Counted from the first letter of the stretch, positions 53,431-63,854 are shown. The stretch: 64,000 bases of DNA from Paraburkholderia sabiae (GCF_030412785.1 NZ_CP125295.1:3844001-3908000); one strand, 5' to 3'. Notes: generated from the sequence alone by a model not told the origin. Program-made: numbers and translations.

Positions 53431-54014
53431 GCGCAATCATTGTCCGCGTAGAACCACCAGATAATTCCCCTCTTGTTCGTGCGAATTGGGACGCGGACAG
53501 CCTGACAGTATCCTGCGATATCGAGTACACATCGGCTCCGTTCTCTGACGAAGGGCGGATGACATTGAGCACAGAACTCGACAAGCAATTCGGTATTGCT
53601 CCACCAAATTTCGTTCTGACGGGCGGGACGTTTTCGATGGCCCTTGATTCACGGAAGCGAATTGTCGATTGGGATATTTTCACTAACCCGACGCGTTGGT
53701 CTGAACGTCCATTGCATTTCGCGGAGGCGACATCTGCAACGCTACATATCGACGCAGCATTCGATGAGAATGGACACGGCGACGATATGGGCGAGCCGGA
53801 GGTTATCTATGAGCCGCGACGGGGGACGCTTTACCTTTCGTGGGGCGACGCAATTCATTGGTATTCGATCGGATCGTCGCTTGCCTTGGGTTTAACGGGC
53901 GAGAATCACCTGGCGCAGATTCGTCTTGATGGTTTGCACGTCCCGAAGCCTCAGCATTTAAAGCCGAGGTTACGGGATAGCCTACGCAAGCGCTTTTGGT
54001 TTGGTCCTGGGTAG
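53427..54014 (+). CDS. Putative immunity protein for the Hcp-linked effector
   Basis: 195 residues overlapping the effector stop by ATGA. No signal peptide, no transmembrane helix and no family I can name. It is acidic, rich in aromatic residues and predicted mainly beta (VEPPDNSPLVRANWDADSLT, FVLTGGTFSMALDSRKRIVD, GTLYLSWGDAIHWYSIGSSL), with a basic C-terminus (HLKPRLRDSLRKRFWFG). A small cytoplasmic protein immediately after a T6SS toxin is the usual place for its neutraliser; a cytoplasmic location also suits a toxin with a cytoplasmic target such as RNA. Function is inferred only from position and size. Confidence 0.65.
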   Translation: MSAIIVRVEPPDNSPLVRANWDADSLTVSCDIEYTSAPFSDEGRMTLSTELDKQFGIAPPNFVLTGGTFSMALDSRKRIVDWDIFTNPTRWSERPLHFAEATSATLHIDAAFDENGHGDDMGEPEVIYEPRRGTLYLSWGDAIHWYSIGSSLALGLTGENHLAQIRLDGLHVPKPQHLKPRLRDSLRKRFWFGPG

Positions 54015-54100
54015 CCTGAAAATGGCACACGCTTGATACGCGAGACTTTTGTCGTCTAAACGAAGACGAGCGCTCCGCCTTGATATGTCATTACCAGAAC

Positions 54101-54128
54101 ATAAAAAAAAGCCCGGATAACCGGGCTT
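54101..54128 (-). terminator. Intrinsic terminator of the acnA operon
   Basis: AAGCCCGG (54109-54116), an ATAA loop and CCGGGCTT (54121-54128). On the minus strand the stem is followed by a run of T (54110-54103 on the plus strand as A). It lies about 50 bases after the acnA stop and also separates that operon from the convergent hcp cassette. Confidence 0.88.
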
Positions 54129-54179
54129 CTAAAAGTCACTGCGTCCTCAAAGAGAACGCAGCACCTGCAAAACAGTGAC

Positions 54180-56897
54180 TTACGCCGCGAGCAGCGAGCG
54201 CAGCACGAACGGCAGGATACCGCCGTGCTTGTAGTAGTCGACTTCGATCGGCGTGTCGATACGCAGCAGCACCTGCACGCGCTGCTCCGAACCGTCCTTG
54301 CGATGGATCACCAGCGTGACTTCCTGTTGCGGCTTGAAGTCGTCGCCAAGGCCTTCGACGTCGTACGTTTCTTCGCCCGTGATGTTCAGCGACTGGATGC
54401 TGTCCGAGCCCTTGAACTGCAGCGGCAGAACGCCCATGCCGACCAGGTTCGAACGGTGGATGCGCTCGAAGCTGCGTGCGACCACGGCCTTCACGCCCAG
54501 CAGTTGCGTGCCCTTCGCTGCCCAGTCACGCGACGAGCCCGTGCCGTACTCTTCGCCCGCGAAGATGACCGTCTGCGTGTTCGCGTCGATGTACTTCATC
54601 GCTGCGTCGTAGATCGGCATCTGTTCGCCGCTCGGTTGGTGAATCGTCAGGCCGCCTTCGACGCGCGTGCCGTCTGCCTTCGCCGGGATCATCAGGTTCT
54701 TGATCCGGACGTTCGCGAACGTGCCGCGCATCATCACGTCGTGGTTGCCGCGACGCGAGCCGTAGCTGTTGAAGTCGGCCTTCTGCACGCCGTTTTCCTT
54801 CAGCCACTTGCCTGCGGGCGAGTCTTCCTTGATCGAGCCGGCGGGCGAGATGTGGTCGGTCGTCACCGAGTCACCGAAGATGCCCAGTGCGCGCGCGCCC
54901 TTCACGGCGGCGATGCTCGAAGCCGGCTGCATCGAGAAGTCCGAACCGAAGAACGGCGGCTCGGCGATGTACGTCGACTTCGGCCAGTCGTAGACCTGAC
55001 CTTCTTCGCCTTCGATCTTGCTCCACAGATCGCCCTTCTTCGTGAGCTGCGCGTAGTTCGTGCGGAACGCGTCGGAGTCCAGCGCGAACTTGAGCAGCGC
55101 GTTGACTTCGTCGCTCGACGGCCAGATGTCGCCGAGGTAGATGTCCTTGCCGCCCTTGCCCTTGCCGACGGGTTCCGTCATCAGGTCGCGCGTGATGGTG
55201 CCCGCGATCGCGTAAGCGACGACCAGCGGCGGCGAAGCCAGGAAGTTCGCGCGGATGTTCGGGTGGATACGCGCTTCGAAGTTGCGGTTGCCCGACAGCA
55301 CGGCTGCCGCGACGATGTCGTTCTTCGTGATCGCTTCGTTCAGTTCCGGCGTCAGGTCACCCGCGTTACCGATACAGGTCGTGCAGCCGTAAGCGGCCAG
55401 CGTGAAGCCGAGCTTGTCGAGGTACGGCAGCAGGCCCGTCTTCGTCAGATATTCGGTGACGATACGCGATCCCGGCGCCAACGACGTCTTGATGTGCGGC
55501 GCAACTTCCAGACCGGCTTCGACGGCCTTCTTCGCCAGCAGGCCGGCTGCCAGCAGCACGCTCGGGTTCGACGTGTTCGTGCACGACGTGATCGCGGCGA
55601 TCAGGATGTCGCCGTTCTTCACGTCGACGCCGTTGGTCGTCGTGTATTGCGTGTCGAGATCGGCGGCCTTCTTCGCGAAGCCGTTTTCGTTGACGGGCTT
55701 CGAGAACAGGTCCTGGAACGTCGACTTGACGTGCGTGATCTCGATACGGTCTTGCGGACGCTTCGGGCCGGCCAGCGACGGCGCAACCGTGCCCAGATCG
55801 AGCGTGACGACCTTCGTGTAGTCGATGGCGCCCGCGTCGGGAATGCCGAACAGGTCCTGCGCCTTGAAGTAGTTTTCGAAGGCGGAGATTTCGGCGTCCG
55901 TGCGGCCCGTGCCCTTGAAGTAGTCGATCGTCTTTTCGTCGACGGGGAAGAAGCCCATCGTCGCGCCGTATTCCGGCGCCATGTTGCCGATCGTCGCGCG
56001 GTCCGGCAGCGACAGCGAGCGCGTGCCTTCGCCGAAGAACTCGACGAACTTGCCGACAACCTTCTCTTTGCGCAGCAGTTCGGTGATGGTCAGGACCAGG
56101 TCGGTCGCCGTCACGCCTTCGCGCAGCTTGCCCTTCAGATGCACGCCGACGACGTCCGGCGTCAGGAAGTACACCGGCTGGCCGAGCATGCCCGCTTCCG
56201 CTTCGATGCCGCCCACGCCCCAGCCGACCACGCCGATGCCGTTGATCATCGTCGTGTGGCTGTCCGTGCCGACGAGCGTGTCCGGGTAGTAGACGGTGTC
56301 GCCGTTTTCAGCCTTCTTGTGCACGCCGCGCGCGAGGTATTCGAGGTTCACCTGGTGCACGATGCCGACGCCCGGCGGCACGACCTTGAACGTGTCGAAC
56401 GCCTGCATGCCCCACTTCATGAACTGGTAGCGCTCGTTGTTGCGCTGGAATTCCAGCTTCATGTTCAGGTCCAGCGCGCCCTTTTCGCGGAAATGGTCGA
56501 TCTGCACCGAGTGGTCGACGACGAGATCCACGGGAACCAGCGGTTCGATCGACTTCGGGTTCTTGCCCGAGCGCTGCGCGACGCCGCGCATGGCTGCGAT
56601 GTCGGCCAGCAGAGGCACGCCCGTGAAGTCCTGCAGCACGACACGCGCCACGACGAACGGAATTTCATCGACGCGCGATGCCGTCGGCTTCCAGTTCGCG
56701 AGCTGCTCGATGTGTTCTTCCGAGATCTTCTTGCCGTCGTAGTTGCGCAGCACCGATTCCAGCACGAGGCGGATCGACACGGGGAGACGGTCGATCTTCA
56801 CGTTCAGTGCCTTGCCGAGCTGCGGCAGCGAATAGAACTTGCCTTTGCCGGAACCGCTGTCGAATTCCTTGAGCGTTTTGTGGAGGTTGTGGGCCAT
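54180..56897 (-). CDS. acnA: Aconitate hydratase A
   Basis: A 905-residue [4Fe-4S] enzyme interconverting citrate and isocitrate (and able to act on 2-methyl-cis-aconitate in some bacteria). Key blocks are [40 protein letters not shown] and [20 protein letters not shown], which provide the three cluster Cys. The C-terminal swivel domain has [40 protein letters not shown] and [14 protein letters not shown]. Full length matches AcnA (about 890-905), longer than AcnD (about 865). It sits last in a leftward operon with prpD, prpC and prpB, so it probably serves both the TCA and methylcitrate cycles. No prpF-like isomerase is present, consistent with AcnA plus PrpD rather than AcnD-PrpF. Confidence 0.96.
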   Translation of the reverse strand: MAHNLHKTLKEFDSGSGKGKFYSLPQLGKALNVKIDRLPVSIRLVLESVLRNYDGKKISEEHIEQLANWKPTASRVDEIPFVVARVVLQDFTGVPLLADIAAMRGVAQRSGKNPKSIEPLVPVDLVVDHSVQIDHFREKGALDLNMKLEFQRNNERYQFMKWGMQAFDTFKVVPPGVGIVHQVNLEYLARGVHKKAENGDTVYYPDTLVGTDSHTTMINGIGVVGWGVGGIEAEAGMLGQPVYFLTPDVVGVHLKGKLREGVTATDLVLTITELLRKEKVVGKFVEFFGEGTRSLSLPDRATIGNMAPEYGATMGFFPVDEKTIDYFKGTGRTDAEISAFENYFKAQDLFGIPDAGAIDYTKVVTLDLGTVAPSLAGPKRPQDRIEITHVKSTFQDLFSKPVNENGFAKKAADLDTQYTTTNGVDVKNGDILIAAITSCTNTSNPSVLLAAGLLAKKAVEAGLEVAPHIKTSLAPGSRIVTEYLTKTGLLPYLDKLGFTLAAYGCTTCIGNAGDLTPELNEAITKNDIVAAAVLSGNRNFEARIHPNIRANFLASPPLVVAYAIAGTITRDLMTEPVGKGKGGKDIYLGDIWPSSDEVNALLKFALDSDAFRTNYAQLTKKGDLWSKIEGEEGQVYDWPKSTYIAEPPFFGSDFSMQPASSIAAVKGARALGIFGDSVTTDHISPAGSIKEDSPAGKWLKENGVQKADFNSYGSRRGNHDVMMRGTFANVRIKNLMIPAKADGTRVEGGLTIHQPSGEQMPIYDAAMKYIDANTQTVIFAGEEYGTGSSRDWAAKGTQLLGVKAVVARSFERIHRSNLVGMGVLPLQFKGSDSIQSLNITGEETYDVEGLGDDFKPQQEVTLVIHRKDGSEQRVQVLLRIDTPIEVDYYKHGGILPFVLRSLLAA

Positions 56898-56945
56898 GAT
56901 AATTTTCCTGGGGTTTTCGAGGAAATGACGTTGCTACGTTTCTAC

Positions 56946-58397
56946 TCAAATGACGTACAGGTCGACGTATTCATTGACCGGCATCGCTTCCAGCCGTGCC
57001 TGATCGAGCGACACATCGAGAATTGCCTGTTGCTGCTTCGCCGGAAAGCGCCGCGCGAGGTTGGTCCTGAACTTCTCGACCAGCAGCGGGATGCCTTCGG
57101 CGCGACGACGCTTGTGACCGATCGGATATTCGACCACCACCTCGTCGAACTTCGATCCGTCGGAGAACTCGATTGTCAGCGCATTTGCGATTGAGCGCTT
57201 GTCGGGGTCGTGATAATCCTTCGTGAAGCGCGGGTCTTCGACGCATTGCATCTTCGCGCGCAAGACGTCGATGCGCGGATCGCGCGCGATGTCGTCTTCG
57301 TAATCCGCCGCGGTGAGGCGCCCGAAAATCAGCGGCACGGCGATCATGTACTGGATGCAGTGATCGCGGTCGGCGGGATTGTTCAGCGGGCCTTTTTTAT
57401 CGATGATGCGGATCGCCGCTTCGTGCGTGCGGATCGTGATCTTCGCGATATCTTCGGCGCGCTTGCCGCTCGCGCGCAGCTGCTCGTGCAGCGTCATCGC
57501 CGCTTCGGCAGCCGTTTGCGCGTGGAATTCGGCGGGGAAGGAGATCTTGAAGAGCACGTTCTCCATCACATACGAACCGTACGGACGCTGGAAGCTGAAC
57601 GGCTGTCCTTTGAACAGCACGTCGTAGAATCCCCACGTCTTCGCCGTCAGCACCGACGGGTAGCCCATTTCGCCCGTCTTTGCGATCAGCGCGAGACGTA
57701 CCGCGCGGGAGGTGGCATCGCCTGCTGCCCAGGACTTGCGTGAGCCCGTATTCGGCGCATGGCGGTAGGTGCGCAGCGCATGTCCATCGACAAACGCCTG
57801 CGAGACTGCGTTGATCAGCTCATCGCGCGTCAGGCCCAACATCTGGCCGACCACGGCCGTCGAAGCGAGCTTCACGAGCAGCACATGGTCGAGGCCGACC
57901 TTGTTGAACGAGTTTTCGAGCGCGATGCAGCCTTGAATTTCGTGCGCCTTGATCATGCCGATCAAAACGTCTTTCATGACCAGCGGCTTTTTGCCGTTGG
58001 CGATGGCGGTGCGCGAGAGCCAGTCGGCCGTCGCCAGAATGCCGCCGAGGTTGTCCGACGGATGGCCCCATTCGGCTGCGAGCCAGGTGTCGTTGAAGTC
58101 GAGCCAGCGGATCATTGCGCCGATGTTGAACGCGGCTTGCACGGGATCCAGCTGGAACGACGTGCCCGGCACCTTTGCGCCGTTGGGGACGATCGTGCCT
58201 GGCACGACGGGCCCCAGCAGCTTGGTGCAGGCAGGGTAGGACAGGGCCTCGAGTCCGCAGCCGAGCGTATCGATCAGGCAGTTACGCGCCGTCTCCAGCG
58301 CAAGATCGCTCTCGAGCCTGTGATTCAGTACGTAGTCGACGATATCGACCAGTACTGTGTCCGGCTCAGGCCGGACGTTGGAGATCGGTGCGGACAT
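56946..58397 (-). CDS. prpD: 2-methylcitrate dehydratase
   Basis: A 483-residue MmgE/PrpD enzyme that dehydrates 2-methylcitrate to 2-methyl-cis-aconitate. Conserved blocks are [80 protein letters not shown] and [20 protein letters not shown]. Length matches Escherichia coli PrpD (483). It lies 48 bp before acnA and 24 bp after the small periplasmic-protein gene. The product is hydrated by aconitase to 2-methylisocitrate for PrpB. Confidence 0.95.
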   Translation of the reverse strand: MSAPISNVRPEPDTVLVDIVDYVLNHRLESDLALETARNCLIDTLGCGLEALSYPACTKLLGPVVPGTIVPNGAKVPGTSFQLDPVQAAFNIGAMIRWLDFNDTWLAAEWGHPSDNLGGILATADWLSRTAIANGKKPLVMKDVLIGMIKAHEIQGCIALENSFNKVGLDHVLLVKLASTAVVGQMLGLTRDELINAVSQAFVDGHALRTYRHAPNTGSRKSWAAGDATSRAVRLALIAKTGEMGYPSVLTAKTWGFYDVLFKGQPFSFQRPYGSYVMENVLFKISFPAEFHAQTAAEAAMTLHEQLRASGKRAEDIAKITIRTHEAAIRIIDKKGPLNNPADRDHCIQYMIAVPLIFGRLTAADYEDDIARDPRIDVLRAKMQCVEDPRFTKDYHDPDKRSIANALTIEFSDGSKFDEVVVEYPIGHKRRRAEGIPLLVEKFRTNLARRFPAKQQQAILDVSLDQARLEAMPVNEYVDLYVI

Positions 58398-58421
58398 CGA
58401 GGTTGTCCTGTCAGGCTCGTT

Positions 58422-58907
58422 TTACTGAGCCTTGTTGATGGCGTTCGACTGCGTCGGCGCCGGTGCGCCTTCCGTCATGGCAGCCGTCTTGCACTCGTCG
58501 GCGAGACGCGAGCTGTCCTTGTCCGAGAACAACATGGCCTTGGTCGGGATCACGACGAGATCCATGCCGCTGGCTGCGTCGTGGAAACGGTCTGCGCCCG
58601 TCGTCGTGGCTTCACGCGGCAGGTTGTAGTTCTTGTTGCCCCAGTGGACGGTGACGATCTGGTCGCGCTTCATGTCGCCCTTCATTTCGAACGACAGGCC
58701 TTCGTTGCACGACCACTTTTCTGCGCCTTCCGGAATCGGATCGACCTTGGCTTCCTTGGCCGGATTCGGCTTGCGCTTGATCAGGCGCTTGGGCTGCGGT
58801 GCCTTCGGCTTGGCGTGCGTCGTGGTTTGTGCGAACGCGCTGGGCGCCGTCACCAGCAGTGTCGAAGACAGAGCGCCAATAACGGTAGCGATCAGCAGTT
58901 TTTTCAT
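58422..58907 (-). CDS. Small periplasmic protein with MliC-like pattern, inside the methylcitrate operon
   Basis: 161 residues with a good signal peptide (MKKLLIATVIGALSSTLLVT, cleavage near AFA-QT). A Lys/Pro-rich linker (about 31-58) leads to a small beta domain with two Cys: WSCNEGLSFEMKGD at the start and LADECKTAA at the end, spaced as in MliC/PliC lysozyme-inhibitor folds. The middle has VTVHWGNKNYNLPREATTTG, as in the 'v.w....y.L....ta.G.rf' pattern. An Ala/Pro/Gln tail ends it. The family call is tentative. It is odd to find an exported protein between prpC and prpD; it may simply ride in the operon. Confidence 0.65.
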   Translation of the reverse strand: MKKLLIATVIGALSSTLLVTAPSAFAQTTTHAKPKAPQPKRLIKRKPNPAKEAKVDPIPEGAEKWSCNEGLSFEMKGDMKRDQIVTVHWGNKNYNLPREATTTGADRFHDAASGMDLVVIPTKAMLFSDKDSSRLADECKTAAMTEGAPAPTQSNAINKAQ

Positions 58908-59009
58908 GGGATGGAACCTTTCTATCTAATTTCAAAAATTTAACAGTGCACGGTTGCGAAATTGCGACCGCCGGGGTACTGCACGCGCCCCGAGAGCGCA
59001 CAGCGGACG

Positions 59010-60185
59010 CTATTTTCTCCTATTTAGCGCCACGAACTTCAAATTCTCCGGTCCCGTGTAGTTCGCGCTCGGTCGAATGATCTTGTTGTCGATGCGTTGT
59101 TCGATGATGTGCGCGGCCCAGCCGGAGGTCCGCGAGATTACGAACAGCGGCGTGAACATGGCCGTCGGCACGCCCATCATGTGATACGACACGGCGCTGA
59201 ACCAGTCGAGGTTCGGGAACATCTTCTTGACGTCGCCCATCACGCTTTCGAGCCGCTCGGCGATGTCGAACAGCTTCATGTTCGACTGCTCTTTCGACAG
59301 CTTCTTCGCGACGTCCTTGATGACCTTGTTGCGCGGATCGGAGATCGTGTACACCGGGTGGCCGAAGCCGATCACGACTTCCTTGTTTTCGACACGACGG
59401 CGGATGTCGGCTTCCGCTTCATCCGGCGTCTGGTAGCGCGACTGGATTTCGAACGCGACTTCATTCGCGCCGCCGTGTTTCGGCCCGCGCAGCGCGCCGA
59501 TTGCGCCCGTAATCGCCGAATACATGTCCGAACCCGTGCCCGCGATCACGCGGCCCGTGAAGGTCGACGCATTGAACTCGTGCTCCGCATACAGATTCAG
59601 CGACACGTGCATCGCATCGACCCACGACTTCGACGGTTCGACGCCATGCAGCAGATGCAGGAAATGGCCGCCGATCGAATCGTCGTCGGTTTCGACTTCG
59701 ATCCGCTTGCCGTTGTGCGAGTAGTGATACCAGTACAGCAGCATCGAGCCGAGCGAGGCCATCAGCTTGTCGGCGATATCGCGCGCGCCGGGCAGGTTGT
59801 GATCGTCTTTTTCCGGCAGCACGGTGCCCAGAACGGACACGCCCGTGCGCATCACGTCCATCGGATGCGCGGCGGCGGGAATCCATTCGAGCGCCGCCTT
59901 CACGTTCGCGGGCAGGCCGCGCAGCGCCTTCAGCTTGGTCTTGTAGGCCGCGAGTTCGGCGACATTCGGCAGCTTGCCGTGCACCAGCAGATGCGCGACT
60001 TCTTCGAATTCACAGGCGCCTGCGATATCGAGAATGTCGTAGCCGCGGTAGTGCAGGTCGTTGCCCGTCTTGCCGACCGTGCACAGCGCAGTGTTGCCCG
60101 CCGTCACGCCCGACAGGGCCACGGATTTCTTCGGCTTGAAGCCGCTTGTTGTTTCCGGTGCAGCCGCTTGCGTCGTATCGCTCAT
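59010..60185 (-). CDS. prpC: 2-methylcitrate synthase (citrate synthase family)
   Basis: 391 residues; condenses propionyl-CoA (and acetyl-CoA less well) with oxaloacetate. Catalytic residues align as H237 ([16 protein letters not shown]), H276 ([16 protein letters not shown]) and D327 ([16 protein letters not shown]), only two positions off the residues known for Salmonella PrpC. H202 ([18 protein letters not shown]) also fits. The short type without the NADH-binding N-terminal domain of proteobacterial GltA supports PrpC over housekeeping citrate synthase. It follows prpB by 25 bp in the same operon. Confidence 0.93.
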   Translation of the reverse strand: MSDTTQAAAPETTSGFKPKKSVALSGVTAGNTALCTVGKTGNDLHYRGYDILDIAGACEFEEVAHLLVHGKLPNVAELAAYKTKLKALRGLPANVKAALEWIPAAAHPMDVMRTGVSVLGTVLPEKDDHNLPGARDIADKLMASLGSMLLYWYHYSHNGKRIEVETDDDSIGGHFLHLLHGVEPSKSWVDAMHVSLNLYAEHEFNASTFTGRVIAGTGSDMYSAITGAIGALRGPKHGGANEVAFEIQSRYQTPDEAEADIRRRVENKEVVIGFGHPVYTISDPRNKVIKDVAKKLSKEQSNMKLFDIAERLESVMGDVKKMFPNLDWFSAVSYHMMGVPTAMFTPLFVISRTSGWAAHIIEQRIDNKIIRPSANYTGPENLKFVALNRRK

Positions 60186-60210
60186 TCCACGCGTCTCCTT
60201 GTTGTGCCGC

Positions 60211-61125
60211 TTACTTGTCCTGTTCGTTTTTGCTCGTGCCCTGGCTGAACAGCGCGTCGAGCTTCTGCTCGTACGCGTGATAGCCGATGCGATCGTACAG
60301 TTCTTCGCGCGTCTGCATCGTGTCGACGACGGCTTTTTGCGTGCCGTCGCGGCGGATCGCCGTGTAAACGTTTTCGGCGGCCTTGTTCATCGCGCGGAAC
60401 GCCGACAGCGGATACAGCACCAGCGACACATCCGCGCCGCGCAGTTCGTCGACGGTGAACAGCGGCGTCGCGCCGAACTCGGTGATGTTCGCGAGAATCG
60501 GCACCTTCACGGCCTGGGCGAATTGCTTGTACATCGGCAGTTCCGTCATCGCTTCGGGGAAGATCATGTCGGCGCCCGCTTCGACGCAGGCCATCGCGCG
60601 GTCGATCGCCGATTGCAGCCCTTCGACGGCCAGCGCATCCGTGCGCGCCATGATGACGAAGTTGGGATCGGTGCGCGCGTCGACGGCGGCCTTGATGCGG
60701 TCTACCATCTCGCCCTGCGACACGATCGCCTTGCCCGGCCGATGCCCGCAGCGCTTTGCGCCGACCTGGTCCTCGATATGCATCGCGCCTGCGCCGGCCT
60801 TCGTCAGCGCCTTCACAGTGCGCGCGATGTTGAACGCCGACGGGCCGAAGCCCGTGTCGACATCGACCAGCAGAGGCAGATCGCAGACGTCGGTGATGCG
60901 GCGCACATCGGTCAAAACGTCGTCGAGCGTCGAGATGCCGAGATCGGGCAAGCCGAGCGAGCCCGCCGCGACGCCGCCGCCCGACACGTAGATCGCCTTG
61001 AAACCCTGGCGTTGCGCGAGCAGCGCGTGATTCGCGTTGATAGCGCCGACCACCTGCAACGGTTTCTCGGCGGCGACGGCTGCGCGGAATGCTGCGCCCG
61101 CGGACGTGTTTGCACTCGTGCTCAT
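60211..61125 (-). CDS. prpB: 2-methylisocitrate lyase
   Basis: 304 residues; splits 2-methylisocitrate into pyruvate and succinate. Start at 61125 ([17 protein letters not shown]), which overlaps the citE-like stop (ATGA); a longer upstream frame is out of family. Active-site motif is KRCGH at 124-128 (C126), the Mg-binding Asp pair is in [10 protein letters not shown] (88, 90), and [16 protein letters not shown] is diagnostic for PrpB over isocitrate lyase. Upstream [18 protein letters not shown] also matches the family. Length is close to Escherichia coli PrpB (296). Confidence 0.95.
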   Translation of the reverse strand: MSTSANTSAGAAFRAAVAAEKPLQVVGAINANHALLAQRQGFKAIYVSGGGVAAGSLGLPDLGISTLDDVLTDVRRITDVCDLPLLVDVDTGFGPSAFNIARTVKALTKAGAGAMHIEDQVGAKRCGHRPGKAIVSQGEMVDRIKAAVDARTDPNFVIMARTDALAVEGLQSAIDRAMACVEAGADMIFPEAMTELPMYKQFAQAVKVPILANITEFGATPLFTVDELRGADVSLVLYPLSAFRAMNKAAENVYTAIRRDGTQKAVVDTMQTREELYDRIGYHAYEQKLDALFSQGTSKNEQDK

Positions 61126-62144
61126 GATGCGGATGTCTCCGTTGCGGTCGTGTCGTTCGGCCCGAACAGCGGCGCGGCTTCGGCGGGCACGCTGCGGCCC
61201 GTCGAGCGGGCGCGGCGCAGCACCGACCAGTAATAGCGATAGCTCGCGCGATCGTGCAGCGTGTCGTGGTGGCGCGTCGGCCCCCATTGCGCGGACTGCG
61301 CGGCGAGCAGGATTTCAGTCGCAGTCGCGATCTCTTCGTCGCGCGGCGCGAAGGCCGACACGATGGCGGGGATCTGCGCCGGATGGATGCTCCACATGCG
61401 CGTGTAGCCGAATTCGTTGCGGGCGCGCAGCGCGTCGTTCGCGACCACGTTCATGTCGCGCACTTCCGTCGACACATTGTGCGACGGCACCTTGCCATGC
61501 GCATGGCATGCCGCCGAAATCTCCAGCTTCGCGCGCCGCACGAGCGGGTGATCGAACTGGCCGGGCGAGCGCATGGCCGTGTCGGGGATCGCGCCGTCGT
61601 GCGCGGACACGAAGTCCATCAGGCCGAAGCTCAGCGACTCGACGGCGGGCAGCGCGGCGAGATCGAACACACGCGTCAATGCGCCATGCGTTTCGACGAG
61701 CAATTGAACGGGAACGGGTTTGGCGATGCCGAGTTCGCGGCGCGTGGCCTCGATGAACGCGCACATTTCGGCGGCATCGGGCACGTTGCGGATTTTCGGC
61801 AACATGATGAACGCAGGCGCACGCTTCGCGGCGCGCAGGATGAGGCGCACGTCCTCGCGCCAGTGCGCATGGTTGAAGTCGTGAATCCGTACGCCGACGC
61901 GGCCGAAGCGGTCGTGCTCGCTGCCAAGCAGCGACGCGACGAGTTCGGCATGTTCCGCTTCACGGCCCACCTGCGCGCCGTCTTCGCAATCGAGCGTGAT
62001 GTCGAAGACGGGCCCGAGTTCCTGCTGCAACGCGAGCGATTTGAGCATCAGCTTCTCGCTGCCCGAGTAGTGGTCGCAGGCAGGCAGCACTTTGGGCGGC
62101 GCTTCGCCGTCAAACAGGACTTCGGCGGGAGTCAATGCACGCAT
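61122..62144 (-). CDS. CitE-like HpcH/HpaI-family aldolase/lyase
   Basis: A 340-residue TIM-barrel protein of the citrate lyase beta-subunit/malyl-CoA lyase group. Seen: [77 protein letters not shown] with the metal-binding Glu, [18 protein letters not shown] with the metal-binding Asp, and the late [20 protein letters not shown]. No citD/citF partners are present, so it is not classical citrate lyase. Acyl-CoA lyase or thioesterase activity on a C4-C5 hydroxyacyl-CoA (malyl-, citramalyl- or methylmalyl-CoA) is plausible. First gene of the methylcitrate operon, coupled to prpB by ATGA. Confidence 0.85.
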   Translation of the reverse strand: MRALTPAEVLFDGEAPPKVLPACDHYSGSEKLMLKSLALQQELGPVFDITLDCEDGAQVGREAEHAELVASLLGSEHDRFGRVGVRIHDFNHAHWREDVRLILRAAKRAPAFIMLPKIRNVPDAAEMCAFIEATRRELGIAKPVPVQLLVETHGALTRVFDLAALPAVESLSFGLMDFVSAHDGAIPDTAMRSPGQFDHPLVRRAKLEISAACHAHGKVPSHNVSTEVRDMNVVANDALRARNEFGYTRMWSIHPAQIPAIVSAFAPRDEEIATATEILLAAQSAQWGPTRHHDTLHDRASYRYYWSVLRRARSTGRSVPAEAAPLFGPNDTTATETSAS

Positions 62145-62308
62145 TCTCGGCGTCAGGGGCGTGGGTACTGTCTGGATATTCCGATTCGGGCGCGTTCTGC
62201 TGCTTCCCGGCTGCGAAGTGTCGCAGATCGAATCAAAACGCGCTCGGATCAGTGGTGCACAGCCGCATGCGGCTTGTCGCGCAAGCCGTCATGCGGGCTG
62301 TCAAACGC

Positions 62309-62347
62309 AAAAAACCGGAACCCGTCGCGTCGCAACGGAGTCCCGGT
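62309..62347 (-). terminator. Intrinsic terminator of mdh
   Basis: On the minus strand a stem starting ACCGGGA (62347-62341) pairs with TTCCGGT; inner ACGG pairs further, with a small bulge. It is followed by a run of T (A at 62309-62314). It ends about 20 bases after the mdh stop, so the citE-like gene needs its own promoter in 62145-62308, where none is obvious. Confidence 0.75.
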
Positions 62348-62364
62348 CTCTCTGCATCCGGCGA

Positions 62365-63348
62365 TTAGCCGAGCAGGTGCTGAACGCCGTCGCGCTCTTC
62401 GAGCAGCTCGTTCAGCGTGTTGTCCATCTTCTCGCGCGCGAACGCGTCGATCTGCAGGCCTTCGACACGCTTGTACTCGCCGTTTTCGCACGTCACGGCA
62501 ACGCCGTAGACGATGTCTTCGGGGATGCCGTACGAGCCGTCCGACGGGATGCCCATCGTGACCCACTTGCCGTTCGTGCCCAGAACCCAGTCACGCACGT
62601 GGTCGATTGCAGCGTTCGCTGCCGAAGCCGCCGACGACAGGCCGCGCGCTTCGATGATCGCCGCGCCGCGCTTGCCGACCGTCGGGATGAACGTGTTGCG
62701 GTTCCATTCTTCGTCGTTGATCAGCTTGGTCAGATCCTGGCCTTCTGCCGTTGCAACGCGGAAATCCGGGTACATCGTCGGCGAGTGGTTGCCCCACACG
62801 ACCAGCTTTTCGATCGACGAAACCGGCTTGCCCGACTTCGCAGCCAGTTGCGACAGCGCGCGGTTGTGGTCCAGACGCAGCATGGCCGTGAAGTTCTTCT
62901 TCGGCAGATCCGGTGCCGACTTCATCGCGATGTAGGCGTTCGTGTTCGCCGGGTTGCCGACGACCAGCACCTTCACGTCGCGGCTCGCCACTTCGTTCAG
63001 CGCCTTGCCTTGCACCGTGAAGATTTCGGCGTTGGCCGACAGCAGGTCCTTGCGTTCCATGCCTTTCGAACGCGGGCGTGCACCGACCAGCAGCGCGACG
63101 TCGGCATCCTTGAATGCAACCTTGGGATCGTCAGTGACCACGACACCCGCGAGCAGCGGGAACGCGCAGTCTTCGAGTTCCATCACGACGCCTTTGACGG
63201 CGCCTTGCGCTTGCGGCAGGTCCAGCAGTTGCAGGATGACCGGCTGATCCTTGCCGAGCATGTCGCCATTGGCGATGCGGAACAGCAGGGAGTAACCGAT
63301 TTGACCTGCGGCGCCGGTGACGGCAACGCGCTTTGCGGGCTTAGCCAT
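62365..63348 (-). CDS. mdh: Malate dehydrogenase
   Basis: A 327-residue NAD-dependent TCA enzyme of the two-domain LDH/MDH superfamily, cytoplasmic-MDH-like type common in Burkholderiales. The Rossmann motif is [20 protein letters not shown]. Substrate Arg region is [31 protein letters not shown] gives D160, and [14 protein letters not shown] gives catalytic H188; these form the proton relay. It is transcribed alone, ends at its own terminator, and is divergent from a GntR regulator that in related genomes precedes sdhCDAB. An inverted repeat and a perfect palindrome lie in the shared 559-base upstream region. Confidence 0.96.
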   Translation of the reverse strand: MAKPAKRVAVTGAAGQIGYSLLFRIANGDMLGKDQPVILQLLDLPQAQGAVKGVVMELEDCAFPLLAGVVVTDDPKVAFKDADVALLVGARPRSKGMERKDLLSANAEIFTVQGKALNEVASRDVKVLVVGNPANTNAYIAMKSAPDLPKKNFTAMLRLDHNRALSQLAAKSGKPVSSIEKLVVWGNHSPTMYPDFRVATAEGQDLTKLINDEEWNRNTFIPTVGKRGAAIIEARGLSSAASAANAAIDHVRDWVLGTNGKWVTMGIPSDGSYGIPEDIVYGVAVTCENGEYKRVEGLQIDAFAREKMDNTLNELLEERDGVQHLLG

Positions 63349-63697
63349 TGAGAAATCTCCAGGACGATGCGTTGAACGCTAGGGAAAACGCCATTCTATA
63401 TGCGCGTTAAGCGAAGCGTGGTTTAAGCACGGCGAATTCGTTTGCGCGAGCCCTGCAGGCGGTCCGGAGAAGGCCAGAAGACACGCAGCCGGCGAAGCCG
63501 CCGTGCCGGAATAATCTGTGCTGCCGAGCGTGGGGACGGGAAGATGCTTGCCTGTGTGCCGCCGTGGCGATACCACGATCGACGAAACTTTCGGGCCGCT
63601 GCATGGCGCGGGCTCCAGCAAACAGCGCGTTTCGGCGGGCATTGCGGCGTACGTGTCGGGCAATGCAGGGCGGAGCGAAACCTGAACTGCGTGAGGG

Positions 63698-63739
63698 AAC
63701 AGCGTGATGCAGGGTGGCCTTTCGGTGCATCACGCTGTT
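63698..63739. repeat. Perfect 14-bp inverted repeat upstream of mdh
   Basis: AACAGCGTGATGCA (63698-63711) and TGCATCACGCTGTT (63726-63739) enclose a 14-base loop. No T-run follows on either strand, so it is not a standard terminator. It lies 350 bases upstream of the mdh ATG and could be a leader-RNA stem or a protein-binding site. Confidence 0.65.
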
Positions 63740-63832
63740 GACATAAAGCGGTGTCAAAAATGCGTGGCACAACCCGCAAACCCTTGCTCGACAAGGAGTG
63801 TAGGAGTCGGGCGACACAAAGTCAACAGTATC

Positions 63833-63854
63833 TTATGTCTTATATAAGACATAA
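63833..63854. promoter_or_regulatory. Perfect 22-bp palindrome, likely operator of the GntR regulator
   Basis: The 18-base core ATGTCTTATATAAGACAT (63835-63852) is extended by TT and AA to 22 bp of exact symmetry. It lies 53 bases before the GntR start in the mdh/GntR divergent region. GT-N-AC-centred palindromes of this size are usual for GntR-family operators. It probably controls the GntR-sdh side and perhaps mdh. Confidence 0.65.

Noticed and set aside
25091..54014. Integrated mobile element (integrase, transposase, tRNA attachment site) bounding the surface island
   Set aside because: No integrase, transposase, tRNA or direct repeat boundary was seen. Only the Hcp cassette shows distinct base composition.
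63738..63766. TTGACA at 63738 as a -35 for the GntR gene
   Set aside because: No -10-like hexamer at 16-18 bp; the expected place reads TGCGTG.
63400..63817. Short open frames in the mdh upstream gap as genes
   Set aside because: Both strands show several overlapping short frames with shadow-like composition, no ribosome-binding sites and no recognisable motifs.
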